DNA of 64,000 nt from Pseudomonas palmensis (GTDB lineage Bacteria > Pseudomonadota > Gammaproteobacteria > Pseudomonadales > Pseudomonadaceae): positions 1 to 64,000 of the forward strand of contig NZ_JAFKEC010000014.1 in NCBI RefSeq assembly GCF_017848315.1, in the 5' to 3' direction. Shown in pieces: positions 54,801-62,231 of the stretch (position 1 is its first letter; each line of letters begins with the position of its first letter). The notes under the pieces were generated by a model. It saw only the letters and a list, made by a program, of their open reading frames with translations. It had not been told where the DNA came from and searched no databases. The position numbers and the translations under genes were made by a program.

Positions 54801-55613
54801 GAGCGCATCGCGCTGGAGCACGAACTGCGCCGCGCCATCGAGCGCAAGGAACTGAGCCTGAGCTACCAGCCCAAGTTCAGCCTCAAGACCCAGAGCCTGG
54901 TGGGCGCCGAGGCACTGATTCGCTGGCGCCACCCGACCTTCGGCGACGTACCGCCGGAGCACTTCATCTCGCTGGCGGAAGAAAATGGCATGATTCTGCA
55001 GCTGGGCGACTGGGTGTTGGAGCAGGCGTGCCGGCAGATGCAAGCGTGGAAGCACAGCTACCTTGCGTTCGGGCCACTGTCGGTCAACCTGGCGGGCGCG
55101 CAGTTGCGTCAGCCGTTGCTGGTACAGCGCATCGAGCAATTGCTGCGCACTCACCAGCTCAAGGCCGGCGACCTTCAGTTGGAGATCACCGAGAACTTCA
55201 TCATGAGCCAGGCCGAGGAGGCGCTGGCCATCCTGCACCAGCTCAAGCGCATCGGTGTACAACTGGCCATCGACGACTTCGGCACCGGCTACTCCTCGCT
55301 CAGTTACCTCAAACGCCTGCCTCTGGACATCCTCAAGATCGACCAGTCGTTCATCCGCGGCCTGCCGGATGACCCGCACGATGCGGCAATTGCGCGGGCG
55401 ATCATTGCACTGGGGCGCAGCATGCAGCTGACCATCATCGCCGAGGGCGTGGAGAACCAGGCGCAGCAGCAATTTCTGGCGGCCGAGGGTTGCGAACAGA
55501 TCCAGGGCTACATCGTCAGCCTTCCGCTGGCGGCGCCTGAATTCGCCGCGACCTTTCTACGCCGGGCAGTTTCGGATCTTTCGGATAGCACAGCTTCGAA
55601 ACCCTCGCTATAA
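51873..55613 (+). CDS. periplasmic-sensor PAS-GGDEF-EAL c-di-GMP protein
   Basis: 1246-residue inner-membrane protein. Order: signal peptide (ALVLPLLLMWSAAAGA), SBP_bac_3-type periplasmic domain (about 30-265), a TM helix (about 270-290), four PAS-like repeats (about 310-805), a GGDEF domain (GGDEF at about residue 886, preceded five residues earlier by the RDND inhibitory I-site) and an EAL domain (EALIRW near 1012, DFGTGYSSLSYL, KIDQSFI). Both active sites look intact, so it could make and degrade c-di-GMP. Start 51873 follows GACGAGG. It lies alone between rpoD and the tRNA. Confidence 0.88.
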   Translation: MPRLPALVLPLLLMWSAAAGALTLNDEEKAWLSAHPQLRLGVDASWPPFEYRDQDGKYQGLAADYIALIQERLGVVFTPIEPSSWSAVLEQARQGQLDLLPGIMSTPERQGYLAFTRPYLDFPIVILAHEGGPRPRDLKELYGLKVAVVENYAPHELLRTHHPDLNLVALPNVSSALQALATDEVDAVVGDLASSVWSLRQLKLEGLYVSGETPYRYQLAMAAPRQQKMLIGILDKVIADMSPAELSHIQERWVGKVLENSNRWRDLLLYGLPGILLLVAILAAVMRVNRRLSSEISRRIALEQELRSSEYHYRGLVESLSAIAWEADANNFTYSYVSPHAEDLLGYPISQWLKPGFWRDILHPDDALWAQAYCDSETAAGRDHSLDYRVIRADGRVLWVRDIVSLIEHGHTPVMRGLMIDISETKNTEQALRLSEQKFASVFQQCPDILLIARVSDGCLLEVNEAFEDQIGLSQDQVIGRTAAELNLWGIEDQGPAPLQRLQGGNIRNLEMPFRRSNGQLFTGLTSAEIFDLDSTPALVVAVRDISQLKQTQEQLQTSEEKFAKAFHASPDGLLLSRQSDGLLIEVNDGFCRITGFDSQVLDHSTLELGIWVDLNERRQLLELLNLNGFVRDFSCHIRRADGQIRLCEVSARPLPIAGVDCMLTIARDITERHLMQEKLQLAATVFENTAEGVLITDIDQHISAVNRAFSEITGYSEFEALGQTPRLLASGQHDSAFYAALWHQLTAEGHWQGEIQNRRKSGELYPAWLTISAVRNHEREITHFVAVFADISSLKHAQAELDYQAHHDPLTGLPNRTLFESRLQAALSSPQPSGRQGAVLFLDLDRFKHINDSLGHPVGDLLLKAIAQRLKEQVRDNDTVARLGGDEFIILLPGLHQPSDAEHIANKLLACFGAPFQAGEHEFFTSASIGTSLYPQDGTDVASLIRNADAAMYRSKAKGRNRVESYTRDLTAQAAERIALEHELRRAIERKELSLSYQPKFSLKTQSLVGAEALIRWRHPTFGDVPPEHFISLAEENGMILQLGDWVLEQACRQMQAWKHSYLAFGPLSVNLAGAQLRQPLLVQRIEQLLRTHQLKAGDLQLEITENFIMSQAEEALAILHQLKRIGVQLAIDDFGTGYSSLSYLKRLPLDILKIDQSFIRGLPDDPHDAAIARAIIALGRSMQLTIIAEGVENQAQQQFLAAEGCEQIQGYIVSLPLAAPEFAATFLRRAVSDLSDSTASKPSL

Positions 55614-55626
55614 TCCGCGACCACTG

Positions 55627-55703
55627 GGGCCTATAGCTCAGTTGGTTAGAGCAGAGGACTCATAATCCTTTGGTCCACGGTTCAAGTCCGTGTGGGCCCA
55701 CCA
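55627..55703 (+). tRNA. tRNA with CAU anticodon, probably tRNA-Ile2
   Basis: 77-nt cloverleaf: acceptor GGGCCTA / TGGGCCC, D-arm AGCTCAGTTGGTTAGAGC, anticodon arm GAGGA-CTCATAA-TCCTT with CAT, T-arm with GGTTCAAGTCC, and an encoded CCA. The variable/T region (CTTTGGTCC..GGTTCAAGTCC) is closer to E. coli ileX (lysidine tRNA-Ile2) than to elongator metT, but tRNA-Met cannot be excluded by eye. Its 3' end is duplicated at 57978, so it is the integration site of the prfH-rtcB island. Confidence 0.9.
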
Positions 55704-55738
55704 TACTCAAAGCCGCGCATTGCGCGGCTTTTGCGTTT
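55685..55738 (+). repeat. left direct repeat (tRNA 3' end + terminator), attL-like
   Basis: 54 bp, from the T-arm of the tRNA through CCA and its terminator to GCGTTT, identical to 57978-58031. The two copies bound the prfH-rtcB segment. Confidence 0.9.
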
Positions 55739-55740
55739 TT
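55711..55740 (+). terminator. tRNA terminator
   Basis: AGCCGCGC-ATT-GCGCGGCT (55711-55729) followed by TTTTGCGTTTTT. It is duplicated with the tRNA 3' end at 58004-58031. Confidence 0.85.
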
Positions 55741-55885
55741 GGCGGGATCGCCTCAGATACGCAGTGCTCATTTGCAACTCGTAAACCCGAGTGCGAGCCG
55801 GGTCCTTTCCTCATCCGTTTTTGTGGGGCCGGCATCGCCTACGCCGCCCGGCCTGACTTTTGCTCGACGACTATTCGCACACAAT

Positions 55886-56506
55886 CTACTCGTCAGCCGG
55901 CTCGAAGCGCTCGCCGCGAAACACCCGACGTGGATTGCCACGCTCGATGCGGTGATGGAACAACCGCCGCTCCGCGCGCAGTTCGCTGTCGACCTGCTCT
56001 GCCTGTTGCGCCAGGCGTTGCCCGATGAGCAGCAGCGCCAAGCGTTTGTTGGCGTGCTGGCTACGCTCGCTCTGTACCTTGACGCTGACGCCGCTGGCCA
56101 GGTGCGTGGCGCGCACTGCCGAGTCGGTGGTGTTGACATGCTGACCACCCGGCCCGGACGAACGCAAGGTCTCAAAGTGGATCTCGCTCGCCAATTCCGG
56201 TGCCGGTGGCGCAAACCGTGCGCCACCAAAGAACCAGTTCTTGCGCGCATGCCCCGGCCGGTACGGACTGCTGCACGTCCATTGCAGCGAGCCCGTCCAG
56301 TGATCCGCCAGGCGCTCGGCCTGCTCGCCATCCAGTGCCAGCAACACCGAGCGCAAGGTACCGCGCCGCGGCCCCGGCTCTTCTTCGAGTATCCGTACCG
56401 CCACGGCCTGGGCATCCGCTTCGGCCTGCAGCCTGAGCAATGCCTTGGCCACTGCCAGGGCACATTCTTCCGGCCCCTGAGCCGCCGAGAGTTGCAGCAG
56501 GATCAT
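55886..56506 (-). CDS. prfH: peptide chain release factor H
   Basis: Class I release-factor homologue with a GGQ motif ([23 protein letters not shown] at residues 120-122) that hydrolyses peptidyl-tRNA. At 206 residues it lacks most of RF1/RF2 domains 1 and 2. PrfH is known to act on ribosomes whose 16S decoding centre has been cleaved, releasing the nascent chain so RtcB can religate the rRNA. The ATG at 56506 ([10 protein letters not shown]) overlaps the rtcB TGA in TGATG, so the two are translationally coupled. A three-codon-longer ATG at 56515 is possible. Confidence 0.88.
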   Translation of the reverse strand: MILLQLSAAQGPEECALAVAKALLRLQAEADAQAVAVRILEEEPGPRRGTLRSVLLALDGEQAERLADHWTGSLQWTCSSPYRPGHARKNWFFGGARFAPPAPELASEIHFETLRSSGPGGQHVNTTDSAVRATHLASGVSVKVQSERSQHANKRLALLLIGQRLAQQAEQVDSELRAERRLFHHRIERGNPRRVFRGERFEPADE

Positions 56507-57642
56507 CAGCAGCACCCTCCGCGCGTCTTGTAGGTCAGCACCGGTTTCAGTCGTGCCAGCACGCGAACCAACCCCGCTTCACGCAAGGCACCCACCACCG
56601 AGTCGATAGCCTTGTAGGCCTCCGGCGCTTCCTCGTAGATCAGCGCCCGGTCGGCGCAGATCACGCGGCTGCCTAGTGCCGTACGACTCAGTTGCTCGAC
56701 GCTGTAGCGCGAGGCGAGGCGGTCCTTGCACTCGCTGCGCATCCATTTGCGTCCGGCGCCATGGGCCAGGGACAACAGGCTGCGCTCGTCGGCGATCGGC
56801 TGTACCAAGTAGCTGTAGTCGCCGCGCGAACCAGGGATCACCACCGCCCCCTGATCCGACGGTGTGGCGCCTTTGCGATGCAGCCAACCATCGAGCCCGT
56901 CGACCTGCGCTGGCGACACCAGGTTGTGGTTGATGTCGAGCAGTACATCGCCATCGGCACGCAAGCGGTCGAGCATGCGCCGGGCAATCAACTGACGGTT
57001 GGCTTCGGCAAAACGCAGCGCGCCGTCGTGCCGGCCCAGGTAATGAGTGCTGGCCTCGCTGCCCGCCTCCAGCCCGTGATGACCGAACAGGTCGACCTGC
57101 TCACGCAAGATCGCCTCGCCCAAACCACGCGAGCCGCTGTGCACCAGCAACAGCAGGTGTTTGCGCTCGATGCCCAAGGCTGCCAGGGCCGCATCGTCGT
57201 AGCTTTCATCAAGTTGCTGCAGCTCGGCGAAGTGGTTACCACCACCAATGGTGCCTAGAGAACGCTCGTGCCCCGTGGCAGGCAAACCGAAGCTGGCGAC
57301 GGCCTCCTGCCACGTCTCGTCGAGCGGCAGGTCGAGGTTGCCAAGGCGTTTCTCCAGCTTGTCCAGATGCAGCTTGGCGGTCGGGATGTCCGTACGCCAC
57401 AGCGCCATGCCACAGCCGATGTCATTGCCGACCAGCGCCGGGTACAAACGCCCCACGGAAAAGAATGCCGCGCCGACCGGATAGCCACGCCCCGGATGCA
57501 GGTCCGGCATGCCGGCCACCCGATGCATGCCCCCTAGGCGAGCGGTGGTTTCGAGTTGTTGGATCGCTTTTCCTTCGATCCAGGTGTCGTCCGCGGCGAC
57601 CAATACGGCGCCGTCGGACAAATTGCGAATGCAAGTGCCCAT
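56506..57642 (-). CDS. rtcB: RtcB-family RNA ligase (RtcB2, PrfH-associated)
   Basis: GTP/Mn-dependent ligase joining 3'-phosphate (or cyclic phosphate) and 5'-OH RNA ends. 378 residues, shorter than housekeeping RtcB. Conserved active-site motifs are DLHPG (47-51), GNDIGCGM (metal Asp74/Cys77), [22 protein letters not shown] and the guanylylated His in [10 protein letters not shown] (about 293). It is coupled with prfH and has no rtcA or rtcR nearby, unlike sigma54-controlled rtcBA operons. The start has CAGGA seven bases upstream, in a stem described separately. Confidence 0.9.
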   Translation of the reverse strand: MGTCIRNLSDGAVLVAADDTWIEGKAIQQLETTARLGGMHRVAGMPDLHPGRGYPVGAAFFSVGRLYPALVGNDIGCGMALWRTDIPTAKLHLDKLEKRLGNLDLPLDETWQEAVASFGLPATGHERSLGTIGGGNHFAELQQLDESYDDAALAALGIERKHLLLLVHSGSRGLGEAILREQVDLFGHHGLEAGSEASTHYLGRHDGALRFAEANRQLIARRMLDRLRADGDVLLDINHNLVSPAQVDGLDGWLHRKGATPSDQGAVVIPGSRGDYSYLVQPIADERSLLSLAHGAGRKWMRSECKDRLASRYSVEQLSRTALGSRVICADRALIYEEAPEAYKAIDSVVGALREAGLVRVLARLKPVLTYKTRGGCC

Positions 57643-57645
57643 AGT

Positions 57646-57685
57646 CCAATCCTGATGGGTTGAAACAAAAAGATGTTCGGATTGG
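57646..57685 (-). promoter_or_regulatory. RBS-sequestering stem before rtcB
   Basis: On the minus-strand transcript CCAATCC (57685-57679) is complementary to GGATTGG (57652-57646), which overlaps the rtcB Shine-Dalgarno AGGA and ends three bases before the AUG. The 26-nt loop is A/U rich. Folding would hide the ribosome binding site. Confidence 0.45.
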
Positions 57686-57710
57686 CAGGCCAGAGGCCGG
57701 GCGTTGCGGT

Positions 57711-57729
57711 ACCGCTAACGAGTAGCGGT
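57711..57729 (-). promoter_or_regulatory. hairpin between leader ORF and rtcB
   Basis: ACCGCTA-N5-TAGCGGT, a perfect 7-bp stem starting nine bases after the stop of the leader ORF on the minus strand. A GGCC-TCT-GGCC mini-stem follows. No T-run, so not an obvious terminator. Confidence 0.4.
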
Positions 57730-57737
57730 GAATGCGT

Positions 57738-57779
57738 TCAAGCCAGGCGCGACCTGCAAAGGGTGATCAACTGTTGCAT
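57738..57779 (-). CDS. 13-residue leader peptide upstream of rtcB
   Basis: Minus strand ORF MQQLITLCRSRLA, preceded by AAAGGAGGTACATC, a near-perfect Shine-Dalgarno at good spacing. Its stop lies 95 nt before the rtcB ATG, with a 7-bp hairpin and an RBS-hiding stem in between. The strong initiation signal for such a short ORF suggests a translated leader controlling rtcB-prfH. It has no recognisable family. Confidence 0.5.
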   Translation of the reverse strand: MQQLITLCRSRLA

Positions 57780-57882
57780 GATGTACCTCCTTTGCTGTCG
57801 GGTGAGAGAAGGCGGGCATCTTAGGTGTGTAATTGCCACCCTGCAACAACCTTGATCACATTTTTACCAGGAGAACAACGTC

Positions 57883-57972
57883 ATGGCCGCAAAACCTGAC
57901 CGCTCCGCGGTACAAAAAACATACCCTGGCGGTACAGTGCCCAGCTTCCAACCATTTCGCCAATTACGCTAA
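57883..57972 (+). CDS. 29-residue ORF at right edge of island
   Basis: Plus strand ORF starting MAAKPDRSAVQKTYPGG with AGGAG seven or so bases upstream, ending in TAA five bases before the right direct repeat. It is divergent from the rtcB leader. It could be a real micro-ORF or the amputated 5' end of a gene cut at the island junction. No family recognised. Confidence 0.35.
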   Translation: MAAKPDRSAVQKTYPGGTVPSFQPFRQLR

Positions 57973-57977
57973 ACACT

Positions 57978-58031
57978 AGTCCGTGTGGGCCCACCATACT
58001 CAAAGCCGCGCATTGCGCGGCTTTTGCGTTT
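57978..58031 (+). repeat. right direct repeat (displaced tRNA 3' end + terminator), attR-like
   Basis: 54-bp perfect copy of 55685-55738, covering the T-arm half, acceptor 3' strand, CCA and terminator of the CAU tRNA, with no tRNA 5' part. It marks the chromosomal side of an integration event. Confidence 0.9.
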
Positions 58032-58052
58032 CCGGCCCTCAGAACTTCACAA

Positions 58053-58844
58053 TCACGTCCCCAAACTGGCCGCATACACCCCCGGCGTCTTCCCATAGTG
58101 GCGCTGAAACAACCCGATGAACGCCGACACCGAGTCATACCCCAGTTCATTCGCCAGCCGAGTCACGCTCATGCCCTGCGCCAGCAACGGCAATGCGGCC
58201 AGCAAGCGCAGGCGCTGGCGCCATTCACGGAATGAAAGCTGGGTCTGCGCCTGAAACAGGCGCACCAGCGTGCGCCGCGATGCCCCCACCTGCTGCGCCC
58301 ATTGCTCGAGGGTGCGGTTGTCCCCAGGCTCGACCTGCAGTGCATCGGTGATCCGGCGCAGGCGCGGGTCGCTGGGCAGCGGCAGGCTGAACGGTGCTTC
58401 GGCCAGCCCCTGCAACTCGTCCACCAGCACCTGCAGCAGGCGCGCCTGCGGCCCGTCGTCAGGGTAGTCGGCGGGAAAGTGGCTGACCCGTTCGATCAGC
58501 TCGCGCACCAGCGGCGTCACCTGCAGTACCGCGCAGTCACGGCGAGCGCCCGGCAGCACCGCGGCATCCAGGTACAGCCCGCGAAACGCCAGCGCCTGCT
58601 CACTGAACGCCGTGTGCTGCACCCCTGGCGGAATCCACAACGCGCACTGCGGCGGCAGCAGATAGCTGTGGCGCTCGGTCAGCACCTGCATGATCCCGGC
58701 GCTGGCATAGGTGAACTGCACCCAGTCATGGCTGTGCATCTGCACTTCATAACCTGCCGGTATGCCGAACATGCGCCGCTGCACCGGGCGCGAAAGCGCC
58801 AGCGGTACGGGCGGCACCTGCGGTATCTGTCCCGCTTGCGGCAT
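58053..58844 (-). CDS. AraC-family transcription regulator
   Basis: 263-residue regulator: N-terminal cupin-like ligand domain (QMHSHDWVQFTYASAGIMQVLTERHSYLLPPQCALWIPPGVQH) and C-terminal double HTH (TLEQWAQQVGASRRTLVRLFQAQTQLSFREWRQRLRLLAALPLLAQG...ELGYDSVSAFIGLFQRHYGKTPG). The start at 58844 follows GGGGAC. It is divergent from the panB-like gene. Ligand unknown. Confidence 0.88.
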   Translation of the reverse strand: MPQAGQIPQVPPVPLALSRPVQRRMFGIPAGYEVQMHSHDWVQFTYASAGIMQVLTERHSYLLPPQCALWIPPGVQHTAFSEQALAFRGLYLDAAVLPGARRDCAVLQVTPLVRELIERVSHFPADYPDDGPQARLLQVLVDELQGLAEAPFSLPLPSDPRLRRITDALQVEPGDNRTLEQWAQQVGASRRTLVRLFQAQTQLSFREWRQRLRLLAALPLLAQGMSVTRLANELGYDSVSAFIGLFQRHYGKTPGVYAASLGT

Positions 58845-58931
58845 CAGCTGTCCCCTTTGCTCAAGTGAGCCAAAAGTGCCGATGGTAGCCTGCGCCGCGA
58901 CCCGTTGCACAACCTGATCGGAGACTTATCG

Positions 58932-59753
58932 ATGAGCACCCATGTACGTCAAAACCGCCTGACCATTCCCGCCATCCAGCAGCGCAAGGGCGCCGGCAGC
59001 CTGGTGGTGCTGACCGCCTACAGCCTGCCCATGGCCCGCTGGGTGGATGCCCATGCCGACCTGATCATCGTCGGCGATTCGGTGGGCATGGTGCTGTACG
59101 GCATGCCCAGCACCCTGGGCGTGACCCTGGACATGATGATTGCCCATGGCCAGGCGGTGATGCGCGGGGCAGAGCGCGCCTGCGTGGTGGTCGACCTGCC
59201 GTTCGGCTGCTATCAGGCCTCGCCGGAGCAGGCATTTGTCAGCGCCGCCCGGGTGCTGCGCGAAACCGGTGCACAGGGCATCAAGCTCGAAGGTGGCGCC
59301 GAAATGGCCCACACCGTCGAATTTCTGGTGCGCCGTGGCATTCCGGTGATGGCGCACGTGGGCCTGATGCCGCAGCAGGTCAACAGCATGGGCGGCTTCA
59401 AGGCCCAGGGGCGGGATGAACAAAGCGCAACCAAGGTGCGCGACGATGCCTTGGCCATGCAGGCGGCGGGTGCGTTCTCGGTGGTGCTCGAGGGCATCGC
59501 CGAGCCGCTGGCCCGCAGCCTGAGCGAAGCGTTGCACATCCCCACCATCGGCATTGGCGCATCCCCTGCGTGCGATGGGCAGGTGCTGGTGACCGAGGAC
59601 CTGCTGGGCCTGTTCGGCGAGTACCAGCCGCGCTTCGTCAAACGCTATGCCGAGCTGCAACCGCAGATCGAACAGGCACTGGAGCACTACGCCCGCGAGG
59701 TGCGCAGCGGCGAGTTCCCGGGGCTGGAGCACTGCTTCAAGGCCGCGCCCTGA
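58932..59753 (+). CDS. 3-methyl-2-oxobutanoate hydroxymethyltransferase (PanB paralogue)
   Basis: 273-residue PanB-fold enzyme that would transfer hydroxymethyl from methylene-THF to ketoisovalerate. Conserved [31 protein letters not shown], the metal-site residues and [20 protein letters not shown] are present. It is not next to panC/panD; pseudomonads usually carry a separate panBC operon, so this may be a second copy with another role. Divergent from the AraC regulator and followed by an Lrp gene. Confidence 0.85.
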   Translation: MSTHVRQNRLTIPAIQQRKGAGSLVVLTAYSLPMARWVDAHADLIIVGDSVGMVLYGMPSTLGVTLDMMIAHGQAVMRGAERACVVVDLPFGCYQASPEQAFVSAARVLRETGAQGIKLEGGAEMAHTVEFLVRRGIPVMAHVGLMPQQVNSMGGFKAQGRDEQSATKVRDDALAMQAAGAFSVVLEGIAEPLARSLSEALHIPTIGIGASPACDGQVLVTEDLLGLFGEYQPRFVKRYAELQPQIEQALEHYAREVRSGEFPGLEHCFKAAP

Positions 59754-59830
59754 TAGCACCGGCGTGGACAGTGGGTCGATTAGCTGCCTTAATCGGCCCA
59801 CTTCCCAAGCGAAAGAAACGATCCCTGTCC

Positions 59831-60289
59831 ATGCCCACCCGCCCTGTCGCCCTCGATGAAATCGACCGTCAACTGATCGCCGCCCTGCAGATCAACGCCC
59901 GCGAAAGCGTGGCCATGCTTGCCCGGCAACTGGGCATTGCCCGCACCACCGTGACCTCGCGCCTGGCGCGCCTGGAGAAAACCAACGTCATCAGCGGTTA
60001 CGGCGTGCGCCTTGGCCAGCGCGTGATCGACGGCGGCCTGCAGGCCTATGTGGGCATCACCGTGCGCCCCCGCTCGGGCAAGGAGGTGGTACGCCGCCTG
60101 AGCGCCATGGGGCAGATCCAGCAGTTGTGTGCGGTCAGTGGCGAGTTCGACTATGTGGCGTGGCTGCGCAGCGATTCGCCCGAACAACTGGACCAGTTGC
60201 TCGACCAGATCGGCAGTGTCGAGGGCGTGGAGAAAACCACCACCTCGATCATCCTCAGCAGCAAGGTGGACCGCGGCCAACCGGTTTGA
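59831..60289 (+). CDS. Lrp/AsnC-family transcription regulator
   Basis: 152-residue feast/famine regulator with N-terminal HTH (DEIDRQLIAALQINARESVAMLARQLGIARTTVTSRLARLEKTNVISGYGVRLG) and a C-terminal RAM ligand domain. It sits just upstream of davB-davA on the same strand and is a likely amino-acid-responsive regulator of them, by position only. Start 59831 ATG. Confidence 0.88.
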   Translation: MPTRPVALDEIDRQLIAALQINARESVAMLARQLGIARTTVTSRLARLEKTNVISGYGVRLGQRVIDGGLQAYVGITVRPRSGKEVVRRLSAMGQIQQLCAVSGEFDYVAWLRSDSPEQLDQLLDQIGSVEGVEKTTTSIILSSKVDRGQPV

Positions 60290-60315
60290 CATGGGTTAGC
60301 GGGGAACAGATAGAG

Positions 60316-60380
60316 CCCTTCGCTGGCAAGCATGCTAACGGTGCTCGCAAACCTGTAGGAGCCGGCCTTGCCGGCGAAGG
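60316..60380. repeat. REP pair
   Basis: CCCTTCGCTGGCAAGCATGC (from 60317) and inverted GTAGGAGCCGGCCTTGCCGG (from 60355) between the Lrp gene and davB. The rest of this 247-bp gap is the davB promoter region. Confidence 0.75.
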
Positions 60381-60491
60381 CATCACTCTGCTCAAGCATC
60401 CCGTCACAATGACAAAAATCCCCACAAAACGACGACACTCTGCATCTTAATAACCAACACCCTCCCCTCGTAGAATGACCGCCAGCATTTC

Positions 60492-60501
60492 CTATACTCA
60501 A
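60492..60501 (+). promoter_or_regulatory. candidate -10 (RpoS-like) of davB
   Basis: CTATACTCAA closely matches the sigma-S extended -10 CTATACTTAA, 36 nt before the davB ATG. No good -35 lies at the right distance, which sigma-S tolerates. Confidence 0.35.
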
Positions 60502-60536
60502 GCTCCGCTCCCCGCGCAGCCCTGGCAAGGTCTCCC

Positions 60537-62219
60537 ATGAACAAGAACAATCGCCACCCCGCCGACGGCAAAAAACCGGTCACCATCTTCGGCCCGGACT
60601 TCCCCTTCGCCTTCGACGACTGGATCGAGCACCCGGCCGGCCTGGGCAGCATTCCCGCCGAGCGCCACGGTGAGGAGGTGGCCATCGTCGGTGCCGGCAT
60701 CGCCGGCCTGGTGGCCGCCTACGAGCTGATGAAGCTGGGCCTCAAGCCGGTGGTGTACGAGGCGTCGAAAATGGGCGGGCGCCTGCGCTCGCAGACCTTC
60801 TCCGGCGCCGAAGGCATCGTCGCCGAGCTGGGTGGCATGCGCTTCCCGGTGTCTTCCACGGCCTTCTATCACTACGTCGACAAGCTGGGCCTGGAGACCA
60901 GACCCTTCCCCAACCCGCTGACCCCCGCCTCCGGCAGCACGGTGATCGACCTCGAGGGCCAGACCCACTACGCCGAAAAACTCAGCGACCTGCCGGCACT
61001 GTTCCAGGAAGTCGCCGACGCCTGGGCCGATGCGCTGGAGGATGGTGCACGCTTCGGCGACATCCAGCAGGCAATCCGCGATCGCGACGTGCCGCGGCTG
61101 AAGGCGCTGTGGAACACCCTGGTGCCGCTGTGGGACGACCGCACCTTCTACGACTTCGTCGCCACCTCCAAGGCCTTCGCCAAGCTCAGCTTCCTGCACC
61201 GCGAAGTGTTCGGCCAGGTCGGCTTTGGCACCGGCGGCTGGGACTCCGACTTCCCCAACTCGATGCTCGAGATCTTCCGCGTGGTGATGACCAACTGCGA
61301 CGATCACCAGCACCTGGTGGTGGGCGGTGTCGAGCAGGTGCCCCTGGGCATCTGGCGGCATGTGCCGCAACGCTGCGCCCACTGGCCGCAAGGCACCAGC
61401 CTCAGCTCGTTGCACCGTGGCACGCCACATTCAGGAGTGAAAAGCATCGCCCGCGCCGACGATGGGCGCCTGGCCGTTACCGACACCTGGGGCGTCACCC
61501 GCCATTACGCCGCGGTGCTCACCACCTGTCAGAGCTGGCTGCTGACCACCCAGATCGAGTGCGAGGAGTCGCTGTTCTCGCAGAAGATGTGGATGGCCCT
61601 GGACCGCACCCGCTACATGCAGTCGTCCAAGACCTTCGTGATGGTCGACCGCCCGTTCTGGAAGGACAAGGACCCGCAGACCGGCCGCGACCTGATGAGC
61701 ATGACCCTCACCGACCGCCTCACCCGCGGCACCTACCTGTTCGACAACGGCGACGACAGGCCGGGGGTGATCTGCCTGTCGTACTCGTGGATGAGCGATG
61801 CGCTCAAGATGCTGCCGCACCCGGTGGAAAAACGCGTGAAACTGGCGCTGGACGCCCTGAAGAAGATCTACCCCAAGGTCGATATCGCCGGGCACATCAT
61901 CGGCGACCCGATCACCGTGTCGTGGGAAGCCGACCCGCATTTCCTGGGGGCGTTCAAGGGCGCCCTGCCCGGCCATTATCGTTACAATCAGCGCATGTAC
62001 GCGCACTTCATGCAGCAGGACCTGCCTGCCGAGCAGCGCGGCATCTTTATCGCAGGCGACGACGTCTCCTGGACCCCGGCCTGGGTCGAAGGCGCGGTGC
62101 AGACTTCGCTCAACGCGGTATGGGGCATCATGAACCACTTCGGTGGCCGCACCCACGCCGACAACCCCGGCCCTGGCGATGTATTCAACGAGATCGGCCC
62201 GATCGCCCTGGCCGACTGA
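60537..62219 (+). CDS. davB: L-lysine 2-monooxygenase
   Basis: Flavin amine oxidase-fold enzyme converting L-lysine and O2 to 5-aminopentanamide, the first step of the aminovalerate pathway. 560 residues; the FAD dinucleotide motif is VAIVGAGIAGLVAAYELMKLGLKPVVYEAS near residue 48, with GGRLRSQ and C-terminal FIAGDDVSWTPAWVEGAVQTSLNAV. It is followed after 12 nt by davA. It feeds 5-aminovalerate toward the glutarate pathway. Confidence 0.95.
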   Translation: MNKNNRHPADGKKPVTIFGPDFPFAFDDWIEHPAGLGSIPAERHGEEVAIVGAGIAGLVAAYELMKLGLKPVVYEASKMGGRLRSQTFSGAEGIVAELGGMRFPVSSTAFYHYVDKLGLETRPFPNPLTPASGSTVIDLEGQTHYAEKLSDLPALFQEVADAWADALEDGARFGDIQQAIRDRDVPRLKALWNTLVPLWDDRTFYDFVATSKAFAKLSFLHREVFGQVGFGTGGWDSDFPNSMLEIFRVVMTNCDDHQHLVVGGVEQVPLGIWRHVPQRCAHWPQGTSLSSLHRGTPHSGVKSIARADDGRLAVTDTWGVTRHYAAVLTTCQSWLLTTQIECEESLFSQKMWMALDRTRYMQSSKTFVMVDRPFWKDKDPQTGRDLMSMTLTDRLTRGTYLFDNGDDRPGVICLSYSWMSDALKMLPHPVEKRVKLALDALKKIYPKVDIAGHIIGDPITVSWEADPHFLGAFKGALPGHYRYNQRMYAHFMQQDLPAEQRGIFIAGDDVSWTPAWVEGAVQTSLNAVWGIMNHFGGRTHADNPGPGDVFNEIGPIALAD

Positions 62220-62231
62220 AAGGAGAGACCC

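Noticed and set aside
55739..55885. Integrase remnant between the left repeat and prfH
   Set aside because: All frames were read for tyrosine-recombinase motifs; nothing recognisable was found in this 147-bp stretch.
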